DNA of 64,000 bases. Origin: JALZKA01 sp963717635 (GTDB lineage: Bacteria > Actinomycetota > Thermoleophilia > Solirubrobacterales > 70-9). The stretch covers positions 2,232,001 to 2,296,000 of the forward strand of contig OY970347.1 in the NCBI GenBank assembly GCA_963717635.1. The letters run 5' to 3'. Below are positions 15,590 to 23,835 of the stretch, in pieces. The notes under the pieces are model-generated. The model was not told the origin of the DNA. It worked only from the letters and a program-made list of their open reading frames with translations, and did no database searches. The translations under genes and the position numbers were made by a program. How positions within the stretch are numbered: the stretch's first letter is position 1; each line of letters opens with the position of its first letter.

Positions 15590-16078
15590 ATGACGCCGGT
15601 TCACCTTCGGAAGCGCCCGACCTTACGTGCCCGTCTACGCACGGCGTGGAGCGCCGCCGAGCTCGACGAGGCCCTCGCGAACGGGGCAGACCCGCTGGCC
15701 AGCGACGAGCTGACTTTGAGAGCTGCCCAGCTCGTCGAGCCGGCAAAGCGCGCCAAGCTCGCCAAGTCGCTCGAGCTGCTCTTGAAGCAGGTTGCGCGCA
15801 GCGGGCGGTCTCCCGTGCCGGGGCCAACCATCCTGAGGCGCGAGCCGATCGTTCGCAATCGACCCGAGCTGCTCGCCTTGACCCACCGACTGCGAAGTGA
15901 CGGTTTGCATTGCCTTCCCGGATTGGCGATGGCGGACCGCCTGATCGGCTACGGCGATAGCCCCCTCTACATGGCACTTGGACCGCTGCAATTGAGACAT
16001 CGGATCGAGGAGATCCTGGCCGCCCTCGAGCCGGATTGGAACGGCATACCGAGCGATATGCCGCATGAGGACCACTGA
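15590..16078 (+). CDS. Uncharacterised protein, paralog of the divergent gene at 14914
   Basis: 162 aa. It matches the neighbour in several blocks: ELDEALANGADPLASDELTLRA, then RPELLALTHRLRSD and YGDSPLYMALGPL. Soluble, helix-rich, no known domain. Its TGA overlaps the ferredoxin ATG (TGATG), so the two are translated together, tying this unknown family to iron-sulfur or electron-transfer functions by context only. Confidence 0.72.
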   Translation: MTPVHLRKRPTLRARLRTAWSAAELDEALANGADPLASDELTLRAAQLVEPAKRAKLAKSLELLLKQVARSGRSPVPGPTILRREPIVRNRPELLALTHRLRSDGLHCLPGLAMADRLIGYGDSPLYMALGPLQLRHRIEEILAALEPDWNGIPSDMPHEDH

Positions 16079-16338
16079 TGGCATACGTGATCGCCGAGCC
16101 CTGCATCGGCGTCAAGGACAACTCGTGCGTCGAGGTATGCCCGGTGGACTGCATCCATCCAACTCCAGGCGAGCCGGATTACAACAGCGCCGAGCAGCTC
16201 TACATCGATCCCACCGAGTGCATCGACTGCGACGCCTGTGTCGAGGCCTGCCCGGTGGACGCGATCTTTGCGGAGGAGCACCTCCCCAGCGAGTGGCTTC
16301 GTTATGCGCAGATCAATGCCGACTACTACAAGACCTGA
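16078..16338 (+). CDS. fdxA: FdxA-type 7Fe/8Fe ferredoxin
   Basis: 86 aa. Cys residues at 9, 17, 21 and 25 (EPCIGVKDNSCVEVCPVDC) and 48, 51, 54, 58 (CIDCDACVEACP) give the two-cluster pattern of the FdxA group. In that group the first spacing binds a 3Fe-4S cluster and the second a 4Fe-4S cluster. It carries electrons at low potential in the cytoplasm. Related genes are often induced by low oxygen or nitric oxide in actinobacteria. Coupled to the upstream unknown gene; the next gene overlaps its 3' end by 23 nt. Confidence 0.93.
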   Translation: MAYVIAEPCIGVKDNSCVEVCPVDCIHPTPGEPDYNSAEQLYIDPTECIDCDACVEACPVDAIFAEEHLPSEWLRYAQINADYYKT

Positions 16339-16795
16339 CCTGACGGCCGCCGCGCTCGTGAGCCTCGTCGCAGCGGCCGTGGTTCTCGCGATCCGGATTG
16401 CGGAGCCGTTCGAACATGGTGCGTGGCTCGTCGCCCACCTTGTCCTGGTCGGGTTTCTCGCGCAGATGTTGCTCGGCCGCGGCCAGGCGGCCTTGCTGTC
16501 CGCCGGGCTTCCCGCTCCGACACGCAGAGCTCACCAAGCGCAGGCGCTGCTGTGGAACCTCGGGGTCATCGCCGTTCCTGCCGGCGTCCTGGCGAACACC
16601 AGGCTCGTGGTGGTGGCGGGGAGCGTCAGCCTGCTCACTGCGCTGGCGTTCTTCTGGAGGACCGCGCGGCCGGAGCTGCCCTGCTCAGCCGCGCGCCCAA
16701 CTCGGCTGGGCTGGGCCTACGCTCTTCTTCTGCTCACCATGACCGCCAGCACGCTGATCGGCACGGCCCTGGCCTGGGACATCCCATGGACGTGA
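16316..16795 (+). CDS. Small multi-pass membrane protein
   Basis: 159 aa from the ATG at 16316, overlapping fdxA in another frame. Four or five hydrophobic helices are visible (LTAAALVSLVAAAVVLAI; WLVAHLVLVGFLAQMLL; LGVIAVPAGVLANTRLVVVAGSV cut by short loops; YALLLLTMTASTLIGTALA). I do not recognise a family. Position between ferredoxin and hemerythrin genes, ahead of ctaD, suggests a role in respiration or oxygen handling. The overlap makes the start less certain. Confidence 0.65.
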   Translation: MPTTTRPDLTAAALVSLVAAAVVLAIRIAEPFEHGAWLVAHLVLVGFLAQMLLGRGQAALLSAGLPAPTRRAHQAQALLWNLGVIAVPAGVLANTRLVVVAGSVSLLTALAFFWRTARPELPCSAARPTRLGWAYALLLLTMTASTLIGTALAWDIPWT

Positions 16796-16799
16796 CACG

Positions 16800-17228
16800 G
16801 TGAAACGCACGGAAGCGCTGCGCTCGCTCTCGCGCGACCATCATCAAGCCCTGGCGCTAGCCCAGGAGCTGCGCCGCGCCGACGATCCCGCGCGAGCGGC
16901 CGCGAGGTTCCACGAGTTCTGGCACCGCGAAGGCATCCTGCATTTCCGGGTCGAGGAGGAGGTCTTGCTGCCGACCTGGGAACTGCTCGGAACGGTTCAC
17001 GCAGAGGCCGCGGGACGCCTTGCGAGGGAGCATCGTGAGCTCCGCGCCGCCGCGCTCGCGCTCGGCGCGCATCCCCCGCTGGCGGCCGTCCGTGATCTCG
17101 GCGAGAGGCTGGCGGCTCACGTGCGCTTTGAGGAGCGTGAGCTGTTCCTCTTGATCGAGGCTGATCTCGGCCCCGGCGAGCTCGAGAAGCTGGCCCACGC
17201 CGTAGCGGACGCCGAGCACTCCGAGTAG
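16800..17228 (+). CDS. Hemerythrin-like domain protein
   Basis: 142 aa from a GTG at 16800. It is a four-helix bundle with putative di-iron ligands: SRDHHQALALA at 11-21, FHEFWHREGILHFRVEEEVLL around 38-58 (H and E positions, shown here in parts), AREHRELRAA near 80, and LAAHVRFEERELFLLIE near 105. Such proteins bind O2, NO or act as redox sensors. It is soluble, 4 nt after the membrane protein gene, so it is likely in the fdxA operon. Confidence 0.85.
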   Translation: MKRTEALRSLSRDHHQALALAQELRRADDPARAAARFHEFWHREGILHFRVEEEVLLPTWELLGTVHAEAAGRLAREHRELRAAALALGAHPPLAAVRDLGERLAAHVRFEERELFLLIEADLGPGELEKLAHAVADAEHSE

Positions 17229-17254
17229 GTCTCCGCCCAATCGTGCCCGGCCAA

Positions 17255-17272
17255 ATGGGTGAGGACACCCAT
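17255..17272. promoter_or_regulatory. ATGGG-N8-CCCAT dyad, site 2
   Basis: ATGGG TGAGGACA CCCAT, 63 nt upstream of the ctaD start, in a 107-nt intergenic gap. Flanking GGCC/GGCC bases extend the symmetry. Confidence 0.55.
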
Positions 17273-17335
17273 GGCCACGGCATGCTTTTGGCGGGACCAT
17301 CCAGTAGTGCGACATCGAGCTGAGCGGGCCGCCTG

Positions 17336-19327
17336 ATGCCAGTCTCGGCTCGACATTCCTCCCCCACAACGACCCGCGCCCCGACCCCCCGGGGCGCGGG
17401 TCACCCGTCCCGCGGATCACTCCGTGCACCAGGCTGGCCACGCGCGTTACTCGGAACATTCCTGGGCGGCGCACTTGGCTTCGGCCTGGTCGTCGCCCTA
17501 CGCGCGATCTCTGGGCTCGAGACCTTCCAGACCGAGCAGACCGGCTACCCGCATGTGATCGTGCCGGCGTTCACCGCGCCGCTCGGGTTCCTCGTCGGCA
17601 TCGGTTGCTTCGACTACTGGCTGCGGTGGGCGATCGGCTCGCCGACGGCGCCCGAGGACCACTCCGACCACGGAGCCGATTCCTGGCGCGACTACCTCCA
17701 TTTCAACACCGATCACAAGGTGATCGGCATCCAGTACATCGTGACCACCTTCGTCTTCTTCTTCATCGGCGGCCTGCTGGCGATGGGGATCCGGGCCGAG
17801 CTGGCGCAGCCGGGCACCCAGATCGTCGACCCGCACCTGTTCAACGGGCTTTTCTCCACGCACGCGGCGATCATGATCTTCCTGTTTGTGATCCCGGTCT
17901 TCGCGGGGATCGCGAACTACGTCCTGCCGCTGATGCTCGGCGCGCCGGACATGGCGTTCCCGCGGCTGAACGCGCTCTCGTTCTGGATGCTGCCGATCGC
18001 GGGAATTCTGTTCATCGCCAGCTTCGCGGTCCCGGGTGGCGCGTTCGATGCCGGCTGGACCGGCTACGCGCCCCTGTCGACGGGAGCGCCGCTCGGCCAA
18101 TCGTTCTTCAACCTTGGTGTCCAGTTCGCCGGCTTCTCCTCGATCTTCGCGGCGATCAACTTCTTGGTCACGATCATCACCATGCGGGCGCCGGGGATGA
18201 CGTTCTGGCGGATGCCGCTGCTGGTCTGGGCGAACTTGGCGACATCGCTGCTGATCGTCGCCGCGACACCGTTCATCGCCGGGGCCCAGTTCATGGTGCT
18301 TCTTGACCGCGCGCTCGGGACGAACTTCTTCGAGGCGACCGCCGGTGGCGACGTACTGAGCTATCAGCACATCTTCTGGTTCTACTCGCACCCGGCGGTC
18401 TACATCATGATTCTCCCGGGCTTCGGGATCGTCTCCGACGTGATCTCAACCAACGCTCGCAAGCCCATCTTCGGCTACCGCCTGATGGCGCTGTCCCTGA
18501 TCGGAATCATCGTCCTCTCCTACACGGTCTGGGCGCACCACATGTTCGTTTCGGGCATGTTCAGTTGGCTGCGCGTGCCGATGATGATGACCTCAGTGCT
18601 GATCGCGATTCCGACCGGGATCAAGATTTTCAGCTGGCTGGCCACCTTGTTCAAGGGTGTGATCCACACCCAGAGGGTCGCCATGCTGTTCGCGCTGGGC
18701 TTCGTCTGCAGCTTCATCCTCGGCGGGATCTCGGGCGTGATGATCGCGATGGTCCCGCTCGACATCCACGTCACCGACACCTACTTCATCGTCGCCCACA
18801 TCCACTTCGTCCTGTTCGCGGGATCGGTGTTCACGATCTTCGCCGGCATCTATCACTGGTTCCCGAAGATCACCGGGCGGATGTACGACCAGAGGTTGGG
18901 CCGCCTGCACTTCTGGCTCACGCTGATAGGCACCTGGGGCACGTTCGTGCCGATGCACTGGGTCGGCATGCAGGGGATGCCGCGGCGCGTTGCCGACTAC
19001 TCCGCGCAGTTCGGCGACTGGAACCTGTTTATCTCGCTGTGTGGCTTCATGCTCGGGGCGGCGCAGTTGGTCTTCCTGTTCAACATGGTCGTATCGTGGA
19101 AATGGGGCCCGCGGGCGAGCGCCAACCCGTGGCGGGCCAAGTCGATCGAGTGGCTCGTCTCGTCGCCTCCACCCCGCTTCAACTTCGAAGGGATACCGAG
19201 GGTCGTCGGCGGCCCGTACGAATTCGGCGTCCCCGGTGCCCGCCACGCGCTGCTGCCCGGTGACGACGGCTATGAGACACCGCCCCTCACCAAGAGACCG
19301 GCGAAACACCTGCCCAGCCACGCCTAG
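17336..19327 (+). CDS. ctaD: Haem-copper oxidase subunit I, A2 type
   Basis: 663 aa. Residues 30-110 form an N-terminal extension with two hydrophobic helices. The 12-helix core follows: haem ligand in LFSTHAAIMIF, then the motif WFYSHPAVYIMILPGFG, the CuB pair TVWAHHMFVSG, and haem ligands in VAHIHFVLFAG. The YSHPAVY form (Tyr-Ser replacing the usual Glu of the D-channel) marks A2-type oxidases; the Tyr for the His-Tyr crosslink is kept. It reduces O2 to water and pumps protons. No subunit II or III gene is next to it; rhodanese follows 30 nt downstream. Confidence 0.95.
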   Translation: MPVSARHSSPTTTRAPTPRGAGHPSRGSLRAPGWPRALLGTFLGGALGFGLVVALRAISGLETFQTEQTGYPHVIVPAFTAPLGFLVGIGCFDYWLRWAIGSPTAPEDHSDHGADSWRDYLHFNTDHKVIGIQYIVTTFVFFFIGGLLAMGIRAELAQPGTQIVDPHLFNGLFSTHAAIMIFLFVIPVFAGIANYVLPLMLGAPDMAFPRLNALSFWMLPIAGILFIASFAVPGGAFDAGWTGYAPLSTGAPLGQSFFNLGVQFAGFSSIFAAINFLVTIITMRAPGMTFWRMPLLVWANLATSLLIVAATPFIAGAQFMVLLDRALGTNFFEATAGGDVLSYQHIFWFYSHPAVYIMILPGFGIVSDVISTNARKPIFGYRLMALSLIGIIVLSYTVWAHHMFVSGMFSWLRVPMMMTSVLIAIPTGIKIFSWLATLFKGVIHTQRVAMLFALGFVCSFILGGISGVMIAMVPLDIHVTDTYFIVAHIHFVLFAGSVFTIFAGIYHWFPKITGRMYDQRLGRLHFWLTLIGTWGTFVPMHWVGMQGMPRRVADYSAQFGDWNLFISLCGFMLGAAQLVFLFNMVVSWKWGPRASANPWRAKSIEWLVSSPPPRFNFEGIPRVVGGPYEFGVPGARHALLPGDDGYETPPLTKRPAKHLPSHA

Positions 19328-19357
19328 TAACGCCAAACCGACACAAAGGGAGAACGC

Positions 19358-20203
19358 ATGACCGACTACGCGAAGGACGTCCTGGTTTCGACAGACTGGG
19401 TCGCAGAGCACCTGCACGACGACGGGGTTCGCATCGTCGAGGTCGACGAGAACCCCGCGCTCTATGACGAGGCCCACATCCCCGGTGCCATCGGCTTCGA
19501 CTGGAAGCGAGACCTGCAGGATCAGGTCCGAAGGCGCTTCCTCGGGCCGGCGGAGTTCGCCGAGCTGATGGGAGGCCGCGGCATCTCCAACGAGCACACC
19601 GTGGTGCTCTACGGAGATCGCAACAACTGGTTCGCGGCCTATACGTACTGGTACTTCCGCTATTACGGGCACGAGGCAGTGAAGCTGATGAACGGTCCGC
19701 GCGAGAAGTGGATCGCGGAGGAGCGGGAGACCTCCGACGCTGCTCCCGATCACTCGCCGGAGGACTTTTTCGTGCTGGGCACGGACGACTCGATCCGAGC
19801 GTTGCGCGATCGCGTCGAGGCTTCGCTCGCTACGGCCACCAGGCTCGTGGACGTCCGCAGCCCGGCCGAGTTCGCCGGCGAGATCATCTCGCCGGAGGGC
19901 TACGAGCAGGAGGGAGCGCAGCGGGCGGGGCACATCCCCGGAGCCGCCTCGGTCCCATGGTCCAGCGCCGTGAACGGAGACGGGACGTTCAAGTCCGCCG
20001 GTGAGCTCGAGGAGCTCTACCGCTCGGAGAGCGTTATCGGTCAAGGCGACCCGGTGATCGCCTACTGCCGGATCGGCGAGCGCTCTGCCCACACCTGGTT
20101 CGTCCTCAGCGAGCTGCTCGGCGTAGGAGACGTGCGGAACTACGACGGCTCCTGGACCGAGTGGGGGAACCTGGTGGATGCCCCGATCGAGAAGGGCGCC
20201 TAG
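19358..20203 (+). CDS. Thiosulfate sulfurtransferase (tandem rhodanese)
   Basis: 281 aa with GGGAG 6 nt before the ATG. Two rhodanese domains: the N-terminal one (about 8-130) is the inactive type without a loop Cys (VVLYGDRNN); the C-terminal one (about 150-275) has the catalytic loop YCRIGERSAHTW with Cys near 236. It moves sulfane sulfur from thiosulfate to acceptors such as cyanide or thiols. It lies just after ctaD; cyanide or sulfide protection of the oxidase is a reasonable inference. Its TAG overlaps the stop of the convergent gene within CTAG. Confidence 0.92.
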   Translation: MTDYAKDVLVSTDWVAEHLHDDGVRIVEVDENPALYDEAHIPGAIGFDWKRDLQDQVRRRFLGPAEFAELMGGRGISNEHTVVLYGDRNNWFAAYTYWYFRYYGHEAVKLMNGPREKWIAEERETSDAAPDHSPEDFFVLGTDDSIRALRDRVEASLATATRLVDVRSPAEFAGEIISPEGYEQEGAQRAGHIPGAASVPWSSAVNGDGTFKSAGELEELYRSESVIGQGDPVIAYCRIGERSAHTWFVLSELLGVGDVRNYDGSWTEWGNLVDAPIEKGA

Positions 20204-21717
20204 CGCCCGGACTTCGGCTCGAGGTCGTCGGTCGCCGGGCCCTGCAGGACGGCGCCGGCATGATCGAACCGCGATCCATGGCACGGGCAGTCCCAGGTCT
20301 CCTCGCTCCCGTTCCACTCCACGAGGCATCCGAGGTGGGTGCATACCGCTGACACGGCGTGAACCTCTCCTGAGGCGCGCCTGTGGACGGCCAGCTTCTC
20401 GCCGCCCATCTCGACCACCCGGCCCTCGCCGGGTTCCAGGTCGTCTGGCAGGCCGGACCCGCGGGACGTGATCCGGTCGCCAAGCAGCCGGGCCCCGGCT
20501 CTCAAGTTCTCGGTCACGAACCTCCGCCCGCCGGCGAGAGGCTTCACCCGGTTGCTGTTGAAAACGCGCGCCCACGGGTTCGGTTTGTCGAGGATCTTGT
20601 CGGCGAGGATCATCCCCGCGGCGGTGCCATTCGACAGACCCCACTTCCGGAACCCGGTCGCGACGTACACGTGCTTTGAGAACGGCGACATCCGTCCCAC
20701 GTAGGGGACGCCGTCGATCGGGATGGCGTCCTGGGTGGACCACCGGTACTCGAGTGACGCGACGGGGAAGCGCTCCTTTGCCCAGGTCTCCAGCCGGCGG
20801 TAGCGCTCGGCAGCAACGACCTTGTCACCGGCTCGATGCCCCTCGCCGCCGACCAACAGGAGGTCACGGCCGGCGGCGCTATGAGGCATGATCGAGCGCA
20901 GTGGCTCGTCGGCACTGATGAAGGTGCCGTCCGGGAGGGGGGCGTCGAGCGCGACGGCGATCAGGTAGGAGCGATGGGGGTGGCAGCGAGCGAAGAAGAG
21001 CCCCCGGTCGAGGATCGGGAAGTTCGTGGCGACGATCGCGGCCCCGGCCGTGACGATCCCCGACTCGGTGGCGACCCGGCAACGGGCGCCGTCATCGACG
21101 TCGGTGACGCGGCTCTCCTCGAAGACGTGGCTTCCGTCCCCGTCGATCGCGCGGGCGAGTCCGATCAGGTACTTCGTCGCGTGGAGCTGAGCCTGTCCGT
21201 CGAAGCGCACCGCGCCCCGGACATCGAACGGCAATGGGACGGAGTCGGTGTACGAGGCCGGGAGTCCGAGCTCCCGCGCCAGGGTCGCCTCGCGCTTGAC
21301 GTCTTCGAGTGCCGACTCTGTGGTCGCGTAGGTGTAATTGGCAACCCGCCGGAAATCACAGTCGATCGCTTCGGAGTCAACGAACGAGGCGACCTGCTCG
21401 ATCGCGGCCTCGTTCGCCGCGCCGTAGGTCTGAGCTCCGCGTTTGCCGAAGCTCCGCGAGACCTGGCCGTAGATCAGGCCCTGGAGAGAGCTCACCTTGC
21501 CGGTGGTGTGACCGGTCACGCCGGTGCCGACCCGGCCCGCCTCGAGCACAACAACCCGGGCGCCGGCCCGTTTCAGGAGGAGCGCTGCCGTGAGTCCTGC
21601 GATCCCGCCGCCGATGACCGCGACGCCCGCTTCGACGTCGCCGTCGAGGGCGCGATAGCTCGTCTCAGGGCCGGTGTCGACCCAGAGCGAGACGGCCTTG
21701 CCGGATAACTCCTTCAT
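20200..21717 (-). CDS. FAD-dependent oxidoreductase with C-terminal Rieske domain
   Basis: 505 aa from the ATG at 21717, chosen because a GTAAGAA-type promoter ends 6 nt before it. DAO-type FAD domain: VAVIGGGIAGLTAALLLKRA near 30 and a second nucleotide segment YVATGFRKWGLSNGTAAG near 345. C-terminal Rieske domain at about 415-505 with CTHLGCLVEW and CPCHGSRFDHAG, giving both Cys-x-His and Cys-x2-His cluster ligands. The Rieske 2Fe-2S centre probably passes electrons from or to FAD. Substrate unknown. Convergent with the rhodanese gene. Confidence 0.9.
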   Translation of the reverse strand: MKELSGKAVSLWVDTGPETSYRALDGDVEAGVAVIGGGIAGLTAALLLKRAGARVVVLEAGRVGTGVTGHTTGKVSSLQGLIYGQVSRSFGKRGAQTYGAANEAAIEQVASFVDSEAIDCDFRRVANYTYATTESALEDVKREATLARELGLPASYTDSVPLPFDVRGAVRFDGQAQLHATKYLIGLARAIDGDGSHVFEESRVTDVDDGARCRVATESGIVTAGAAIVATNFPILDRGLFFARCHPHRSYLIAVALDAPLPDGTFISADEPLRSIMPHSAAGRDLLLVGGEGHRAGDKVVAAERYRRLETWAKERFPVASLEYRWSTQDAIPIDGVPYVGRMSPFSKHVYVATGFRKWGLSNGTAAGMILADKILDKPNPWARVFNSNRVKPLAGGRRFVTENLRAGARLLGDRITSRGSGLPDDLEPGEGRVVEMGGEKLAVHRRASGEVHAVSAVCTHLGCLVEWNGSEETWDCPCHGSRFDHAGAVLQGPATDDLEPKSGR

Positions 21718-21723
21718 CTCCGT

Positions 21724-21752
21724 ATTCGCGACGCTGGCACTCAACTTCTTAC
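21724..21752 (-). promoter_or_regulatory. GTAAGAA-N13 promoter of the FAD-Rieske gene
   Basis: Minus strand GTAAGAA (21752-21746), 13 nt, then GTCGCGAAT (21732-21724), ending 6 nt before the ATG. Same spacing as five other sites in this block. The transcript would be almost leaderless. It overlaps the 3' end of the upstream DUF488 gene. Confidence 0.6.
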
Positions 21753-22175
21753 GTCCTCGCGCAGGAGCTCCGCCAGAACCACGCCGTTGTTGTGGTCTTC
21801 GTCGCTGGCCGCATAGAGAATCGTCACTCGGCGACTGGCGGCTCGCTGGCGCAGTTCGGCGAGGCGGTCGACCTGGGCCGCGAGCTCGTCTCGGTAGCGC
21901 GCTCGGAACCCGGCGAACCTCTCGGGCTCGTGATCGAACCACTCGCGCAGCTCGTCGCTGGGCGCGAGGTCGCGCGCCCACGCATCGAGAAGAGCGCGTT
22001 CGCGGGAGACGCCGCGCGGCCAAACGTGGTCGACCAGCACGCGGTACCCGTCGCCTGACTCAGCCTCTTCATAGATCCGTTTGGCACGCACGTCCGCCGG
22101 CACCTCGTCACTCCCCGGAACGCCAGGCGGGAACTCGCCCGTCGGCTTCCTCTCGTGCGGGGAAGGCAGCTTCAT
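21741..22175 (-). CDS. DUF488 family protein
   Basis: 144 aa. It carries the family signature RVLVDHVWPRGVSRERA followed by DLAPSDELREWF and FRARYRDEL. DUF488 (YeaO-like) proteins are small and soluble and of unknown function, often near redox or stress genes. The N-terminal 35 residues are Pro/Glu-rich and may be disordered. Its 5' end overlaps the 3' end of the OsmC gene by 68 nt, suggesting a shared operon with OsmC and USP. Confidence 0.82.
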   Translation of the reverse strand: MKLPSPHERKPTGEFPPGVPGSDEVPADVRAKRIYEEAESGDGYRVLVDHVWPRGVSRERALLDAWARDLAPSDELREWFDHEPERFAGFRARYRDELAAQVDRLAELRQRAASRRVTILYAASDEDHNNGVVLAELLREDVRS

Positions 22176-22653
22176 GTGCGGCAGATCCGTTGCCGTTCGA
22201 GGCGGGGGTCGGCTCTCTTCTCACGCGTACCGAGCTGACCTCGTAGGTCACCTCGGCAGCGAGGGCGTTGCCGATCAGGCATCGGTCGTGTGCGAGCACG
22301 GCGGACGTCTCATACTCGGCCTGGCGCGACGGGTCGCCGCCGAGGATGGTCGGGCTGACAGCCAGGCGATCGAACCGAGCGTGACCTGGGAATCCCGTCA
22401 CGTTTCCCCTGGCGCTGACTGCCAGCGATGCGACCGGGAGCCGGGCTCGCCGGAGCACACCGAACAGCGTCGCCGTGTAGCACGACGATACGGCGCTGAC
22501 CAGGAGCTCCTCCGGATTGGTGCCGACTCCGCGACCGCCCATGGAGTCCGGGGCCGAGAGGTCGATAGTCAAGTCGTCGGTGTGGATTTCCCCGGCACCC
22601 TCGCGCCCGGTCCCCGCCCATCTGAGCTCAACTTCAAAGGCCAGATCGCTCAT
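22108..22653 (-). CDS. OsmC/Ohr-type peroxiredoxin-like protein
   Basis: 181 aa from the ATG at 22653. The two redox-active Cys regions of the family are present: VSAVSSCYTATLFGVLRRA (about residue 58) and VLAHDRCLIGNALAAEV (about 125). Such proteins reduce organic hydroperoxides with thiol help. The C-terminus is about 25 residues longer than usual and overlaps the DUF488 gene. ATGA overlap with the upstream USP gene shows translational coupling. Confidence 0.88.
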   Translation of the reverse strand: MSDLAFEVELRWAGTGREGAGEIHTDDLTIDLSAPDSMGGRGVGTNPEELLVSAVSSCYTATLFGVLRRARLPVASLAVSARGNVTGFPGHARFDRLAVSPTILGGDPSRQAEYETSAVLAHDRCLIGNALAAEVTYEVSSVRVRREPTPASNGNGSAAHEAAFPAREEADGRVPAWRSGE

Positions 22654-23144
22654 CGGGTGCTCGTTTCGAGCATCTCGGACCGGGGTCGGCCACCGACCGA
22701 GTCCCGATCGGCGTGCACGACGAGCACGGGAAGTGGGCTCGTATGAAGCACGTGATGACTGACGCTGCCGAGCAGAAGCGATCGCCATGCACCGCGTCCG
22801 CGGCTGCCCATGACGATCAGGTCGTGGTCGCCTGACTCGGCCTCGGCCACGATCGTCGGCCCGGGCGCCCCCTTCCCGAGGATCGTCGTGATCGGCAAAT
22901 CCTTCGGCGTGCTCTCGACGGCCGCGCCGAGCAGGTCCCTGCACTCGCGTTCGATCGCCTGAGCCGCTTCAAGGGGGTTCACGGGCGCGACGTACCCGAG
23001 CCCCATGCCGCCGTTCGGAGGTGAGATCGCGACCGTCATCACGGTCAATCGGGCGTTGGTCGATCGGGCCAGGTCAATGGCTTCGGCGAGCGCGCGGTCC
23101 GAGTGAGGTGAGCCGTCGGTGGCAACGAGGATCCTGTGAAACAT
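22650..23144 (-). CDS. Universal stress protein (UspA family), single domain
   Basis: 164 aa from the ATG at 23144 (MFHRILVATDGSPHSDRA). The ATP-binding motif MGSRGRGAWRSLLLGSVS near residue 125 is intact, so it is the nucleotide-binding type. It heads the USP-OsmC-DUF488 operon. Its start codon sits inside a 33-bp perfect inverted repeat, and an ATGGG-N8-CCCAT site lies 38 nt upstream, so expression is probably tightly controlled. Confidence 0.92.
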   Translation of the reverse strand: MFHRILVATDGSPHSDRALAEAIDLARSTNARLTVMTVAISPPNGGMGLGYVAPVNPLEAAQAIERECRDLLGAAVESTPKDLPITTILGKGAPGPTIVAEAESGDHDLIVMGSRGRGAWRSLLLGSVSHHVLHTSPLPVLVVHADRDSVGGRPRSEMLETSTR

Positions 23145-23174
23145 GATGTGCCCAGCATGGCTGGGCACATCATG
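23142..23174. promoter_or_regulatory. Perfect 15-bp inverted repeat over the USP start codon
   Basis: Arms 23142-23156 (CATGATGTGCCCAGC) and 23160-23174 are exact reverse complements separated by 3 nt. The USP ATG is inside the left arm. It could be a repressor site or an mRNA hairpin that hides the start. Confidence 0.6.
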
Positions 23175-23181
23175 AAGAGCC

Positions 23182-23199
23182 ATGGGCAGCAACACCCAT
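23182..23199. promoter_or_regulatory. ATGGG-N8-CCCAT dyad, site 3
   Basis: ATGGG CAGCAACA CCCAT, 38 nt upstream of the USP start, directly beyond the 33-bp palindrome. Confidence 0.55.
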
Positions 23200-23264
23200 C
23201 TCCGCGGTGGCTCCCCGGTACAGACGACGCCGCCTGCACCGGGGCAACCGTGCGCTCGCGCCGC

Positions 23265-23771
23265 CTAGGCGCTTGCGCCGCTGCCGAGGGGTCGATCGAC
23301 TCCGCGCTCAACCGGCTGGGAGATCCCGCGGTCGTGCGAGTCGGCCGACTGGGTGCCGGCGAGCCTGAACAGCGTCAGGGCGGCGAGCAGGAGGCCGACG
23401 TCGCGCAGGGCGATATCGCCGTAGCCGCCGACCAGCAGCAGGCTCACGATGATGCCGCCGAGCCAGCCGGCGACGAGCAGGCCGCCGAACCGGGGCACGA
23501 CGAGCACGACGAACCCGGCGATGATCTCGATAACGCCGACGGTGTACATGCCGTCCTGGGCGCTGCCGGGGAGGATGTCGTTGAACTCGGTGGCCAGATA
23601 CGCGGTCCAGTTCTCGTTCATCACCTCGGCGAACTTGTCGAGCCCCATCAGGACGGGCAGCACGAAGAAGCCGATCCGCAACAGGGTGAATGCCTGGGCT
23701 ACGGCGTCCTCGCGCAGTCGTTCCATTGATGGGAATGGGATGGGTCGCAGCGTGGCTGCAATTGAGTTCAT
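23265..23771 (-). CDS. DoxX-like membrane protein
   Basis: 168 aa from the ATG at 23771, with GGAG 8 nt upstream. Four hydrophobic helices: LLRIGFFVLPVLMGLDKF, VIEIIAGFVVLVVP, LLVAGWLGGIIVSLLLVG and VGLLLAALTLFRLA. This is the DoxX/DoxD layout found in oxidoreductase-linked membrane proteins, including actinobacterial complexes for thiol stress. It follows a sigma factor gene and has its own GTAAGAA-N13 promoter. Confidence 0.82.
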   Translation of the reverse strand: MNSIAATLRPIPFPSMERLREDAVAQAFTLLRIGFFVLPVLMGLDKFAEVMNENWTAYLATEFNDILPGSAQDGMYTVGVIEIIAGFVVLVVPRFGGLLVAGWLGGIIVSLLLVGGYGDIALRDVGLLLAALTLFRLAGTQSADSHDRGISQPVERGVDRPLGSGASA

Positions 23772-23804
23772 GTGTGACTGCTCCTTTCGGGAGGTCGTTG
23801 CACA

Positions 23805-23833
23805 GTTAGCGACCCGTCGGAACCGGTTCTTAC
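23805..23833 (-). promoter_or_regulatory. GTAAGAA-N13 promoter of the DoxX gene
   Basis: Minus strand GTAAGAA (23833-23827), 13 nt, GTCGCTAAC (23813-23805). It begins 33 nt before the ATG, leaving room for an SD, unlike the other sites. Confidence 0.65.
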
Positions 23834-23835
23834 GC

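Noticed and set aside
18593..20743. A 716-codon minus-strand open frame across ctaD and rhodanese
   Set aside because: It is Arg/Asp/Gly-rich and lies antisense to two clearly conserved genes; it is a GC-driven shadow.
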